From Galeopsis tetrahit (lineage: Eukaryota; Streptophyta; Magnoliopsida; Lamiales; Lamiaceae), in NCBI GenBank assembly GCA_963675135.1, contig OY776121.1:72928265-72992264 (forward strand): a stretch of 64,000 nucleotides of DNA, given 5' to 3'. Of this stretch, positions 11,385 through 22,817 are shown piece after piece. Below the pieces are notes generated by a model. It was not told where the DNA came from, made no database searches, and saw only the letters and a list, made by a program, of their open reading frames with translations. The translations under genes and the position numbers were made by a program. The stretch's first letter is position 1; each line of letters opens with the position of its first letter.

Positions 11385-12396
11385 TAAACTTGATTCATGT
11401 ATTATGTAACACCAAAATACACAACCGCAAGTATACGGTGTATATCGTAGCGTGACAAAAAACAAGGTCGATCCCATAGAGAGGTGTAGTGTAAAAGTAT
11501 ATTTTGTCGATTGAGTTCTAAATAGACAGTGATCGATATGTTTGAAGTGAAGTAATTACCCTAAATTATCTACCAAAGTGTCACAAATAGACAATAAAGA
11601 GTAATAAGAATCGATCAAGTATCATGCAAATAAAATAAATGAGAAATAAACGAGTGAAACTCAAATATGAGAAGATAGGTTCCAAGGCACATGCAGTACT
11701 AGTGAATCCATCTATGATTAACAATCTACTCAAGTGGTGTTGTGCTTTTTCTATAAGATTGATCACGAAATAATAAGCTAAAAGTCTTTTCAATCCAATC
11801 TGCCTAAGTTGTATCATAAAACTCAATTAAGCCCCTAAGATCATCACACATCCTCCTAATCATTGATCATCTTTCGATCTCTCAATAAAATTAGGTCAAA
11901 TGCTTGCAATCAATCAATCAAAAGAGATTTTTCAATCCAATTTCAATTGACTAAGATCAACACATCACTATTGTACACTAATGACATGTTTGGAAGTGAA
12001 AATCAAGCATTCAAATAGAATTAAGCCACACAAACACCAATTAGGCAAAATATTAATTCATAAACTTCATCAAAAGTATTTATAAGACCCTAAAACCAAA
12101 AGTGTTCTAGCCAACAACCAACATAAACAAACTAACACTAACTAATGAAATAAGCAAATAAAAAGATATAGAGTGAGAAAGTTTAGTCTAATGGATGATG
12201 GGTAATTGAATTCCAAAGCTATTGACTCCTTCCTTGCTTGATTTGGTGGAGAATTGAAGAAATGGATGATGATTACCTCCAAGTGTGTGTTTATATATGT
12301 AAAAGTTCTTGTGAAAGGGGTAAGGTGTGTTTGAATTCAAGAATGAAGGTATTTATAGTGTTGGAGTAGGGCTTGGTGTTGAAAATTGCACTTTTG

Positions 12397-12858
12397 TGTC
12401 ATGAGCCCACTGTCGAAAATAATCGTTGAAGATGGTGGAGTTATTGAGAATGAAGGAACTAAAGAGTTGGGCCAAGTAGAATTGGGCCGAGAGTGAATTA
12501 ATGAGGAAGTAAAAGAATTGAAATTTGCTGGGCTCAAGAATTATTAATTGGGCTGAATTCATTTAGATATTATCTATTTGAATTATTTTAGTTAGTACGT
12601 GATATTTATGCTTTAGTCATGTATTTCTTTTATATTACACAATGGGCATATGGTCCCCACTAGACTGTTACTTGAGCAAGTTTTCACAGTAGTGAATGAC
12701 ATCTGCAGAATTAACAAACTCTGATTCCTTCCCACTTTCTCTCTCTTAATTCCCTCTCTCCTTCTCATCTTCAAACATTCATACTGTTTATCATACATTT
12801 ACCTAGAAAATACCAAATTATTATATATTTTTTACATTCCAGAATTGCAAACTTAACA
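12397..12858 (+). repeat. 5' LTR of the chromovirus
   Basis: This 462 bp direct repeat starts TGTCATGAGCCC and ends AACTTAACA. It differs from the copy at 18040 by about 12 substitutions and has no length change. Confidence 0.9.
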
Positions 12859-12860
12859 TT

Positions 12861-12876
12861 TGGTATCCCAGAGCCT
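12861..12876 (+). other. chromovirus primer binding site (tRNA-iMet type, modified)
   Basis: TGGTATCCCAGAGCCT lies two bases after the 5' LTR. The usual plant initiator-Met site is TGGTATCAGAGC; two or three extra C/A bases after TGGTATC weaken the pairing unless this is a family variant. Confidence 0.7.
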
Positions 12877-12881
12877 AATTC

Positions 12882-14168
12882 TTGGGCATGGCAGAATCCA
12901 CTCGTTTCAAAGACCTGCAAGAATCACAAAAGAAGCTAGAGCAGTTAATTCAAATGGAAGCAATGAAATGGGAAGCTACTGAAGCTAAAATCAAGGAAAC
13001 CGTGCATGGAATCACGTTAAGGATGGATGATCAACTTGGTGGATTGAGTGGTAAGCTAGAACATATATGTCACAAACACACTAGCTACCCTTCAACTACA
13101 ACTACTCAACAGGGATAAAAATAAAGGGCAACAAGAGAAAGATTCTTTGCTAGGCAGTCCTGCTGCTGGTTCATCAAATGCATTCCCTGTTAATCAATAC
13201 CAAGAGTCTTCTGGAGTCAAGCAAATCACTGATGGTACTAAGTTTCACAGCCCAGTCCCTAAGATGGAGTTCCCAAAATTCGATGGATCTCATCCTAGAT
13301 CCTAGATTCTGAAGTGTCAGGGGTATTTTACCCTAACGCCTAACATGACTGATGCACAAAAGGTAATTCTAGCTTCTATTCAATTTGAAGGCAAGGCTGC
13401 CTTGTGGTTTCAAAATTATAACAAAAGAAACATGGAACTTACTTGGGATCAATTCATTGAAGTGATATCAGTCAAATTTGAGGAAATGAAAGAATATGCA
13501 GTAGTTGCAGATTTTAACAAACTTAAACAAACTGGATCATATGATGATTATGTTGATAAGTTTGAAGAGTTAAAAGCATGCTTGTTGATGATTAGTAAGG
13601 ATGAATTTTCTGAATCACACTTTGTGGCTAGCTTTATAAGTGGATTAAGTGAGGAATTGCAACCATTCTTGTCTATGTTTGAACCAAGACACTACAACAA
13701 GCTATTAAACTGGGAAAGAATCAAGAGCAAACACTTTCAGCTATGGCAAGGAGAATTAAACCCTTTTCAAAAGCTTCCAACCCTAGCCCTATCTATCAAC
13801 AATGGAAGAAAACTGAATCAACTCAGGGAAAACCACCACTCACCAACTCAAAACCTTCCTTCAAGATCCTTACACCCACTGAAATGGCTGTAAGGAGAGA
13901 AAAAGGGTTATGCTACAATTGTGATGACCCATTCACCCAAGGGCATAAATGTAAACAGAAAATATCATACATGATTGTCATTGAGGAGCTCTTGGAAGGT
14001 GAAAATGTGGGACATCAAGCTAGTCTTCCAGAAGTATTTCATGATGCACCCATTGATGAAATTCAGATGGCTTTAAATGCCATCACTAGAGTTGGTGGTG
14101 TCACTACCATGAGGCTGTTTGGTGAATATGGGCAACACCAGTTGCATATCCTTATTGATACTGGGAGC
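12882..14168 (+). pseudogene. chromovirus gag and start of protease
   Basis: The first frame (12882-13118) is a charged, coiled-coil-like gag N-terminus (RFKDLQESQKKLEQL). A break follows at 13118-13344, where the PKMEFPKFDGS motif is in a different frame. Then comes the capsid domain (13345-13893) with GKAALWFQNY and FNKLKQTGSYDDYVDKFEEL. The next frame (13743-14171) has an atypical zinc knuckle, CYNCDDPFTQGHKC, and the protease catalytic LIDTGS. The protease is cut exactly after that motif by the solo LTR at 14169. Two frame changes plus the insertion make this a pseudogene. Confidence 0.85.
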
Positions 14169-14743
14169 TGATTCACGTGTTATGCAACACTAAATAAACA
14201 ACCGCAAGTATACGGCGTCTATTGTAGCGTGATAAGCACGAGGTCGATCCCACGAGAAGGTTAAGCGTAAAAGTGGTAGTTTGCTAGTCGAGTTCTAAAT
14301 AGACGTGATCGATAATTTGAAAGTTGAATTACTCCTAAGATTGTCTAACAATGTGTCACAAATAAACAACGAAAGAGTAATGACGAAATCGATCAAATAA
14401 CATGAAAATCAAGAAAACGAAGGTAAAATGGATAAAAACGCAAAGAAGGAAAGGTGGGTTCCAAGGCAATTGTAATACATAGATATCCGTTTATGATCTC
14501 GTTTCTTTTGGCTATTCCACTCCGTTTTTCGAGACGAATCCAACCGTGCACTCCTCTTCCTGATCCAGTAAAGTATGGTTGGTGTTTTGCTCCAAATTCC
14601 ATCGTATTTCCTACAAAATCGACAAAACACAACCTTTCTCTCATTTCGGCTTAAACAATCATATTCAATGCATAAATCAATGAAATCCACATCAAAACAC
14701 GCTTAACATGTGCCTCTAAAACGTGTAAATTCCACCTGAATCA
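14169..14743 (-). mobile_element. internally deleted Athila-like solo LTR inside the chromovirus protease
   Basis: It starts TGATTCACGTG and ends CACCTGAATCA with the perfect duplication GGAGC (14164-14168 and 14744-14748). It is an inverse copy of the 5286-6835 LTR family but only 575 bp long. About 990 bp corresponding to roughly 5520-6510 of the full copy are missing, including the TATA box and the palindrome-rich block. The join lies near 14500. The protease frame resumes directly after the second GGAGC. Confidence 0.88.
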
Positions 14744-14748
14744 GGAGC

Positions 14749-17700
14749 ACACTCAGTTTTATTAAAACCGAGACTGCAAGAAGGTTGGGTTGCCATCTTT
14801 CCCCAGCAAAGCCACTTTTGGTGAAGGTGGCTAATGGACAAAAAATGATCAGCTCTCAACAAGTGGAGTCTTTTGAATGGGAAATGCAAGGCCAAAAATT
14901 CAATTATTCTTTGAGACTTCTAGAGAATGAAGGTTGTGACCTCATTTTGGGTGGAGATTGGCTCAAGGCTGGAACGTCCATAGAGCTTGACTATCACTCT
15001 ATGACATTTACTGTTACTCTAATGGGAAAGAGGGTGAAACTTCAAGCTCTCACTTCCAATGATGAATGCCAATGGATTTCTGATACTAGCTTATTTGAGA
15101 TGGTTCACATGGACCAATTAGAGGTGGATGAGATTTATATGGTTACCTTAAACTGCTCTACAACTACTGACTCCCAGAGGCTAGATGACCTATTATCACA
15201 ATTCAAGGACATCTTTGAAGAGCCTACTCAACTACCTCCTGAAAGAGGAGTAGAACATCAAATTCTACTCAAGCCTGGTAGTGTCCCAAGGCAACAATAT
15301 CCGTACAGGACTTCTCATGCACATAAAGGAGAAATCGAGAAAATTGTGGAAGATTTACTCAAATCAGGAGTTATCAAGGATAGCAAAAGCCCTTTTGCTT
15401 CTCCTGTTATTCTTGTTAAGAAGAAGGATGGTACGTGGAGATTGTGTGTTGATTACAGGTATCTCAATAACCTAACTATCAAACATAATTATCCTATCCC
15501 TATCATTGATGAATTGCTAGATGAGTTAAATGGTGCACAATTCTTTTCAAAGATAGATTTGAGATCTGGTTATTTTCAAATACTTATGCATTCTGAGCAC
15601 ATATATCTTACTGCATTCAGAACACACAGTGGCCATTATGAATTCTTGGTGATGCCCTTTGGGCTGTGTAATGCCCCTGCAACCTTTCAATCCCTTGTGA
15701 ATAAGGTTTTTAAGGACTGCATGAGAAAATTTGTATTGGTATTTTTTGATGATATTTTAATCTACAGTCCTACTTGGGAGGAACATATTACACACTTGGA
15801 GGTTGTTCTGTCTCTCTTGAGAAAGAACAGTTTGTATGCAAAGAGGAGTAAATGCCACTTTGGGCAAACTAAGATTGAGTACTTGGGGCATATAATCTCA
15901 CAACATGGGGTGTCAACTGATCCAGAAAAGATTTCTAGCATGCTACATTGGCCTACTCCTAAAAGTCCAAAACAACTAAGAGGGTTTTTGGGTCTCACGG
16001 GATACTATAGGAAATTTGTTAAAGGCTATGGTCTAATCAGTAAGCCTTTAACTAGTTTGTTAAAGAAGGATAGCTTCAAGTGGAATAATGAAGCTGAGGA
16101 GGCTTTTCTGAAACTGAAGGAGGCTATGAGTACTTCACCTGTTTTGGCACTACCGGACTTCAAGAAGAAATTCACTATAGAAACTGATGCCAGTGGAAAA
16201 GGAATTGGGGTTGTGTTGATGCAAGAAGGCAAACCCCTTGCATATCTGAGTAAAACCTTATGCCCTAGGAACCAAGCACTCTCTATCTATGAAAGAGAAT
16301 TATTGGTTGTGTTATTGGTTGTTCAAAAGTGGAGACATTACCTCCAAGGACAGAAATTCACCATCAAGACAGACCAACAATCTCTAAAGTACCTTTTGGA
16401 TCAGAAGATTGTCACGTCATTGCAACAAAAATGGATTACCAAACTATTGGGTTTGGATTATGAGATATTATACAAGAAGGGGGTTGACAACACTGCTGCT
16501 AATGCTCTTTCAAGGAGGGGTAATGAGGATCAGGGAATTCAAGCTCTTACTACTGTGATTCCTACTTGGGTGGATCAGGTGGTTCATAGCTATGAGAATG
16601 ATGAGTTGGTTCAGAAAATCAAGAGTGTTAAGGCTCATGATGTTGTTGTCTATCCTGAATTTCAGGTAATTGATGGCTTAGTGAGATACAAGGGCAGACT
16701 GATGGTGGGAAAAGATCAGGTTTTACAAACCCTTTAGATTTTAGAAATGCACCATAGCCCATTTGGAGGCCATTCAGGAATTACTGGTACTTTGGTGAGG
16801 CTAAAGAGAGTCTTCTACTGGCCTAACATGAAGAAGGAGGTGTTGCAATGGGTCAGAGAATGTGATGTTTGTGCTAAGGGTAAATCAGAACATGGTTCTT
16901 ACCCTGGTTTACTACAACCCCTCCCCATTCCAGACCAGATCAGGCATGGACACATATATCTATGGATTTCATAGAGGGTCTTCCTAAATCTTGGGGCAAA
17001 AATGTTATTTGGGTTATTATTGATAGGTTTACAAAGTATGGGCACTTTGTTGCCTTATCTCACCCATTCACATCACAATCTGTAGCTAAGTCCTTCTTGG
17101 ACATTATCTACAAACTACATGGTTTGCCAATCAGCATTGTCTCTGACAGAGAGAAGGTGTTCACTAGCACATTTTGGAAGGAGCTATTCAAGCTCATGGG
17201 CACTAAACTACAGATGAGCACTGCCTACCACCCTCAATCTGATGGCCAAACTGAGAGGCTCAATCAATGCCTTGAACAGTACTTGAGGTGTATGACTGAA
17301 GACCATCCAAAGCAATGGCTCAAGTGGTTACCTTTAGCTGAGTTTTGGTACAACACCAACTATCACTCAAGCTTAAAGATGAGTCCTTTTCAGGCCCTTT
17401 ATGGATACTCTCCTGACCACATGTCCTTGGGCCCCTATCCTTGGGCCCCTATTTGGAAGCTAATAATTATGATGTTACAGATTTGCTACAGAAACGAAGT
17501 TTAGCTACTACTCTTATCAAGGACAATTTACTAAAGGCACAACACAGAATGAAGTTTTTTGCAGATCAAAACAGGCAAGAGAGGTCTTTCCAGGTTGGTG
17601 ATTTTGTATTTTTAAAATTACAACCTTTCAGGCAAAATTCAGTCTCTCTGAGGAGAAATTTGAAGCTTTCTTCTAAGTATTTTGGACCATATCAAGTTCT

Positions 17701-17947
17701 AGAAAAAATTTGAAATGTGGCGTATAAAATAGATCTTCCAGAGGGATCTAAGATACACCCCGTATTTCACGTTTCCCTGCTAAAGAAACACATCGGTAAG
17801 CTATGCGTACCTTCTACTGATTTGCCTCATGTTGGTGAGGATGGAGTATTTTCAATTTTTCCAATTTCCGTCTTGGAGCATCGTGAGGTTCCTTCTCCTT
17901 CTGGTAAGAAGATGAAAATTAAAGTTAATTGGGTGAATGACAAATAG
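14749..17947 (+). pseudogene. chromovirus pol: protease end, RT, RNase H, integrase, chromodomain remnant
   Basis: The 14785-16737 frame holds the rest of the protease (LILGGDWL), then reverse transcriptase with KKKDGTWRLCVDYRYLN, IDLRSGYFQI and the catalytic FFDD (15742-15753). RNase H follows, with TDASGKGIG and YERELL. It stops at 16735-16737. Integrase begins with an HHCC zinc finger (HHSPFGGHSG..CDVCAKGK, 16747-16974). After a frameshift near 16945 the catalytic core (16962-17504) keeps SDREKVFTS and AYHPQSDGQTERLNQ. Later pieces carry the GPYQVLEKI segment (stop at 17712) and a chromodomain-like VNWVNDK..SSWEDATHL (stop at 17945). In a family made as one polyprotein, at least three nonsense codons and frameshifts inactivate it. 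Confidence 0.87.
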
Positions 17948-18039
17948 AATATTTCTTCATGGGAGGATGCTACTCATCTGATTGCGCATTTCTATGCAAA
18001 ATATCATTGGGGACAAGGATCTCGCGTTCCACGAAGTAT

Positions 18040-18501
18040 TGTCATGAGCCCACCGCCGAAAATAATGGTTGAAGATGGTGGAGTTATTAAGAATGAAGAA
18101 ACTAAAGAGTTGGGCCAAGTAGAATTGGGCCGAGAGTGAATTAATGAGGAAGTAAAAGAATTGAAATTTGCTGGGCTCAAGAATTATTAATTGGGCTGAA
18201 TTCATTTAGATGTTATCTATTTGAATTATTTTAGTTAGTACGTGATATTTATGCTTTAGTCATGTATTTCTTTTATATTACACAATGGGCATATGGTCCC
18301 CACTAGACTGTTACTTGAACAAGTTTTCACAGTAGTGAATGACATCTGCAGAATTAACAAACTCTGATTCCTTCCCACTTTCTCTCTCTTAATTCTCTCT
18401 CTCCTTCTCATCTTCAAACATTCATACTGTTTATCATACATTTACCCAGAAAACACCAAATTAATATATATTTTTTACATTCCAGAATTGTAAACTTAAC
18501 A
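18040..18501 (+). repeat. 3' LTR of the chromovirus
   Basis: This 462 bp repeat matches 12397-12858 and is followed by the TTTTG target duplication. The pol 3' end runs directly into it. Confidence 0.9.
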
Positions 18502-18506
18502 TTTTG

Positions 18507-19135
18507 TTCCTTAAAAATGGTGAAAATGCATAAAAACCGCCAAAAACAGGGGTGACTCGGCCGAGTTGGGTTGGATTGCAATTTTTTTTTTCAGGGGCTA
18601 ACTCTCTAGCTCGGCCGAGTTGTGGCTCTTCAAGGTCGCAGGCCAATGCTTGAGCTCGACCGATTTTGTCAGTCCGGCCGAATTGAGTTTTTCGTCCAAC
18701 TCAGTCGAGTTGGGTAGCTCGGCCGAGTTGTTGCTCGTTCCAGTCTCAGTCCATCGCTCCTACTCGGTCGATTCTGAGCATTCGGCCGAGAAAATGAATT
18801 TTTTTCTTCCACTCGGCCGAGTTGCTGAATGTTTAGTTTGCACCTCGGACTTGTTTCGTGCGTAACTTTTGCTTCTGACCTCCAATCGACTCGATTATTT
18901 TTGCTATTCCACTCCATTTTTCTAGCCGAATCCAATGGTGTACTCTTCTTTTTGGTCCAGTGAATTGTGGTGGGTGTTTTTCTCCCAAATTTCATCGTTT
19001 TCCTACAAAATCGACAAAACACCACCTTTCTCTTATTTTGACCAAAACCATCATATTCAACATATAAATTAATGAAATCAACATCAAAATGAGCTTCACA
19101 TGTGCATCAAAAGTGTGTAAATTCCACCATAATCA
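18507..19135 (-). mobile_element. second half of the Athila 5' LTR (U3 end)
   Basis: This continues the LTR interrupted at 12396 and ends ATAATCA at 19135 (the LTR start on the minus strand). The last ~250 bp match the inverse of the start of the 5286 solo LTR (about 5286-5530). Joined to 11391-12396 the LTR is about 1.63 kb. The adjacent ACTAA (19136-19140) would be its target duplication, but the partner is lost with the truncated 3' end. Confidence 0.82.
18550..18830. repeat. TCGGCCGA palindrome cluster in the Athila LTR
   Basis: About eight exact or near copies of CTCGGCCGAGTT (variants TCGACCGA, CCGGCCGAAT) lie within 280 bases of the U3 region. The solo LTR at 5286 has a comparable block built instead from ACCCGGCCGGGT and CCCGGG. 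Confidence 0.75.
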
Positions 19136-19219
19136 ACTAAATGTACAAAAGAGAAACTCGATCCCAATCAAATTCATTTAAATGTGCAGAAGAGAAACTT
19201 GATCCCAATCAAATTCAAT

Positions 19220-21280
19220 ACTACAACCTGATTTCTGAGTAGAAAGCATTATCTCATTAAACCCCTGGCCATCTCATTAAACCCCTGGGCCATCTCACCA
19301 AGAACATCCTGTAATTCGTGACTGACATTCATAGGGCCCATAGACTCTTCAAATCTTTCCCTGAACATTACATATGTAGTGCAGTAGCCAAAGTACATGG
19401 TGGGGAAGGGAATTGCTTCTCCAAGGGTCAATTTCAAAGATTCATGAAGAATAGAACTATAGACACACAACAACCCAGCGGTTTGGATTATTTAGGTTGT
19501 TTTGTTCTTGTTCTCGGTTCAGGGGCGGTTCCTGCTCTCGGTTGAGGGGAGCTTGGTTGAGGTTTAGAGGAGCTGACTTCTTCTGTCGGTTTGGATTATT
19601 TGGGTTGTTTGGTTCCTGTTCTCGATTCAGGGGCGGTTCCTGCTCTCGGTTGAGGGGAGCTTGGTTGAGGTTCAGAGGAGCCTGGTTAATTTAAATGATA
19701 GGCTCCCCTTAACCAGACTACCTAGGCTCCCCTCACCCTCACCTTCACCTTCACCTCACCTCACCTCAACTACTAGACTACCCTCAACCTCATCCTCACC
19801 TTCACCTCAACTCAACCGACTCCCCTCAACTAGGGGTGTGCACCGGACCGGTTTGGACAGGGACCAAAATCTTAAAATTTTACGGACTGAGTACCGGACC
19901 GAAAACATTTCGGTCCGGTCCGGGTTTGAACCGTTTCAGACCGGTTTTTTTTTTTTTAATTCCTTAGTCTATGAGAAGAAGTGGAAGGTGAATCACATTT
20001 TTTTGAAGATCTAGAAATTTCTTCATATTTACCTTTATAATAAATTCTTTTTCAATATTCTAAAGAATAAGTTATGCCCTTAGATCAAGTTGATCACAAT
20101 TGTGCAAGAATATATATATACTTAAAAACTTAATTTATAGCAAAACCATGTTCATAGGAATTAAAATTCAAGTCCAAAATAAAACGATGCACAAATTTTT
20201 AAGGGTCTACAATGTATATAACATTGTCTTCATCGTCCAATGTAGTCTTCATCAAATCTGTAATAATATATAAAGATGTTAAATTTTTTAAATGGGTATA
20301 AAGATGTACAACTAATAAATAAACATGCTGAAAAATATTTGATAAGTATAAACCATTACCATTCTCAATTTCTTCTAACTCACGCAAATCACCAAATTAT
20401 CTTTGAAGAATTTTGAGAATGGTAAAAAATGGGAATTAGGTTTAAGAAAGTGGAAGAGGAATGGGATTTGTAATTTCTAAAATTCAAATAATAAAAAAAA
20501 AAATGTAAAACTGGGTTTCCGGTCCTGGACCGATAAATTCCGATTTTAGATCGGACCGGAACCCGGAATCTTAAAAAATTTCGGACCGAGGACCGAACCG
20601 GAATCTAACCGGTCAGTCCGATTCCGGTCTTTTTTCCGGTCCGAATTTATTTTGCACACTCCTACCCTCAACCTCAACTCACCTCACCTCACCTCAACCA
20701 GACTCTCACCTGCGTTAGGTGAGTTGAGGTTGAAGAGGTTGAGGTGAGGTGAGTTGAGGTTAAGGAGGTTGAGGTGAGCCTGGTTGAATTGAGTTGAGGT
20801 GAAGGTGAAGGTGAGGTTGAGGGGAGCCTGGGTAGTCTGGTTAAGTTAAGTTAAGTTGAGGTGAGGTGAAGTGAAGGTGAGATTGAGGGGAGCTTGGGTA
20901 GTCTTGTTAAGAGGAGGCGAGGAGCCTATCATTTAAATTAACCATGTTCCCCTTAACCTCAATCAGGCTCCCCTAAACCTCAACCGAGAGCAGGAATCGC
21001 CCCTGAATCTCAACCAAGCTCCCCTCAACCGAGAGCAAGGCTCCCCTCAACTAGGCTCCCCTGAACCGAGAGCAGGAACCGCCCCTGAACCGAGAATAGG
21101 AACCAAACAACCCAAATAACTCAAACCGAAAGAAGAACTATGCTGGGTTGTTGTGCCCCTGAAGAAGAAATTCCCATGTCAGTCACGAATTAATTCCAGG
21201 ATGTTCTCGGTGAAATGGCAAGGGTTTAATGAGATAATGTTTTCTACTCAGAAATTAGGTTACAGTATTGAATTTGATAC
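19220..21280. repeat. large foldback (inverted repeat) sequence
   Basis: The left arm (about 19220-19822) and right arm (about 20673-21280) are imperfect inverted copies. They share a GTCAGTCACGAATT block, GGTGAGATGGCCCAGGGGTTTAATGAGA, AACCGAGAGCAGGAACCGCC and GAGGTTGAGGGGAGCCTGG. The turn is near 20712 (CTCACCTGCGTTAGGTGAG). GGTTGAGGTGAGGT runs fill the inner arms. The left arm, read on the minus strand, has a 74-codon open frame (19249-19473) ending HELQDVLGEMAQGFNEMA that I do not recognise. It may be a captured gene fragment. An hAT element is inserted at 19831. Confidence 0.7.
19831..20664. mobile_element. non-autonomous hAT element, 834 bp
   Basis: Termini TAGGGGTGTGCAC and the inverse of TTTGCACACTCCTA are flanked by the 8 bp duplication CCCTCAAC (19823-19830 and 20665-20672). 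Subterminal regions are rich in ACCGGACCG and CGGTCCGG motifs in both orientations. No transposase is encoded. Confidence 0.88.
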
Positions 21281-21686
21281 ATGTACAAAGAAATCAGGTT
21301 CCAGAATGTTCTCGGTGAGATGGTCCAGGGGTTTAATAGGTTACAGTAATGAATTTGATAATGAGATAGCCCAGGGGTTCAATTATATTTTTTTAATAAT
21401 ATATGTATTTTAATTTCTATTTTATTTTTTTTTAGGATCTGAATCTCTATGTTAAGGGGAGCCTAGTTAAATGAAGCTTGGTTGAGAGAAAAGACAGGGT
21501 AAATTCATATTTTCATTTATCCCTGCAATAATATCTAGAAATTATATTATGAAATATAAGTAAATATTTACTAAGTATATATAAATAAAATAAATTACCA
21601 ATACGCTTTGGAGATTGCAGCCCAATAATATTATAAAAATTCTTAAAAGCGTCTTTGAGTTGAGTTCAAATCATGCTCTGCATACA
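21281..21686. other. unclassified sequence with a third copy of the foldback motif
   Basis: The first 90 bases repeat GTTCTCGGTGAGATGG..CCAGGGGTTTAAT from the adjacent foldback arm, then the sequence becomes AT-rich. AAGGGGAGCCTAGTTAA near 21456 is another fragment of the same repeat. No gene is seen. Confidence 0.5.
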
Positions 21687-21694
21687 CTTCATTT

Positions 21695-22809
21695 CAATGA
21701 TTTCAAAACCGGACCGGACCGGCCGGTTCAACCGGTCCAACCGTGAACCGGTCACGGATCCGGTCCGGACAATGGCCAAAACTCGTTTTAGGGGTTCAAC
21801 CGGTCAAAACCGGTCAAAAACCGGTTTGACCGGCCAAAACCGGTAAACCGGGCTAAAACCGGTCTGACTCGATTTTTCTTTTTTTTTTTAATTTTTAACT
21901 TTTTTTAATATTAAATTTAGGTACACATTAGCCCCTTTATAATGTTTTTCACTCTTGTTCCTTCAACCTTTAATCCCTTTATAATGTTTTTCACTCTTGT
22001 TCCTTCAACCTTTAATCGATGTGGAACATAACATTTTAAGTTTGTTTGTTACTAGAACAAAACTACTTTTATAAGAAAAAAGTCTCATACTTTTTTTACC
22101 TTATTCGATGTGGGATATAAACTTTTAAGTTTGTTTGTCAATATAACCAAACTAATTTTATAAGAAAAAATTCTCATAGTTCTTCTATTCTTTCGATGTG
22201 GGACAATAATGAAGTTCATATAAGATTTTTCTAACACTATTAGTTTTATAAAGTTTTTCCCTCATATTTATTCACCTCTTTCGATGTGGGAACACAATGA
22301 AGTTCTTATATTTGGTTATTACTAACACTATTAGTTGAGTAAAACTTTTCTCTCATATTTCTTCAAAAATTTCATATATTTGATTGTTTTCTCTCATTTT
22401 TCTTTTACTTTTTATTAGATGTGAAACCTAAATCTCATATATTTACTTTTCTTACTAACATTGTTGTTTTTATATTGTTTTACTCTCATATTTTTTTACG
22501 CTTTATTCGATGTGGGACAAAATTTCATCTGTGTTTATCGTTCTTTTTTCTAACATGTTATAACAAAAAAATATAATTATAAATGCCTAGAAAAAAGTTA
22601 TCCACCCCTTTTACTAGAGATATTAATATTTGTTATTTTAATATAATTTTTATAAATGCATGTATTTTTTTAAATGTAACAAAGAATATTAAAAAAATAC
22701 ATACAAAATTATTTTACCGGTTGAACCGCCGATCCAACCGATCCGACCGGTTGGACCGTGAACCGTTGGCTTGTCCGGTTTGGTCACCGGTTCGATTATG
22801 AAAACACTG
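21695..22809. mobile_element. non-autonomous hAT element, 1115 bp
   Basis: It starts CAATGATTTCAAAACCGGACCGG and ends as the inverse of CAGTGTTTTCATAATCGAACCGG. The 8 bp duplication CTTCATTT lies at 21687-21694 and 22810-22817. CCGGTT-rich subterminal motifs flank an AT-rich centre (about 21900-22560) with degenerate repeats around TTCGATGTGGGA at roughly 80-100 bp spacing. No transposase is present. Confidence 0.88.
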
Positions 22810-22817
22810 CTTCATTT

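Larger units (their letters stand above)
8945..12396 (-). mobile_element. truncated Athila-type Ty3/Gypsy retrotransposon (internal region plus part of its 5' LTR)
   Basis: The element lies on the minus strand, with its 5' LTR at higher coordinates. LTR part 1 is 11391-12396; the remainder is 18507-19135, separated by a Gypsy insertion. The LTR ends ATGAATCA at 11391, then 6 bases later comes a tRNA-Asp-type primer site. Gag and protease follow. Homology stops near 8945, just after the protease GRPF motif, so reverse transcriptase, integrase and the 3' LTR are missing. A CACTATAAATACC box (12348-12360) is the LTR promoter. Confidence 0.8.
12397..18501 (+). mobile_element. complete Ty3/Gypsy chromovirus (probably Reina-like), with a nested solo LTR
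   Basis: Two 462 bp LTRs (12397-12858 and 18040-18501) start TGTCATGAGCCC and end ACTTAACA. The whole is flanked by TTTTG at 12392-12396 and 18502-18506. It is inserted in the LTR of the Athila element. Inside are gag, protease, reverse transcriptase, RNase H, integrase and a chromodomain-like tail, in that order. The compact size (about 5.5 kb without the nested LTR) and the GDFVFLKLQPFRQ and HPVFHVSLLKK motifs suggest the Reina clade; that clade call is an inference. I count about 12 differences between the LTRs (near 2.6%), so it is fairly young. Confidence 0.9.

Noticed and set aside
16747..16974. Independent zinc-finger gene
   Set aside because: It is the HHCC finger of the chromovirus integrase, separated by a stop and a frameshift.
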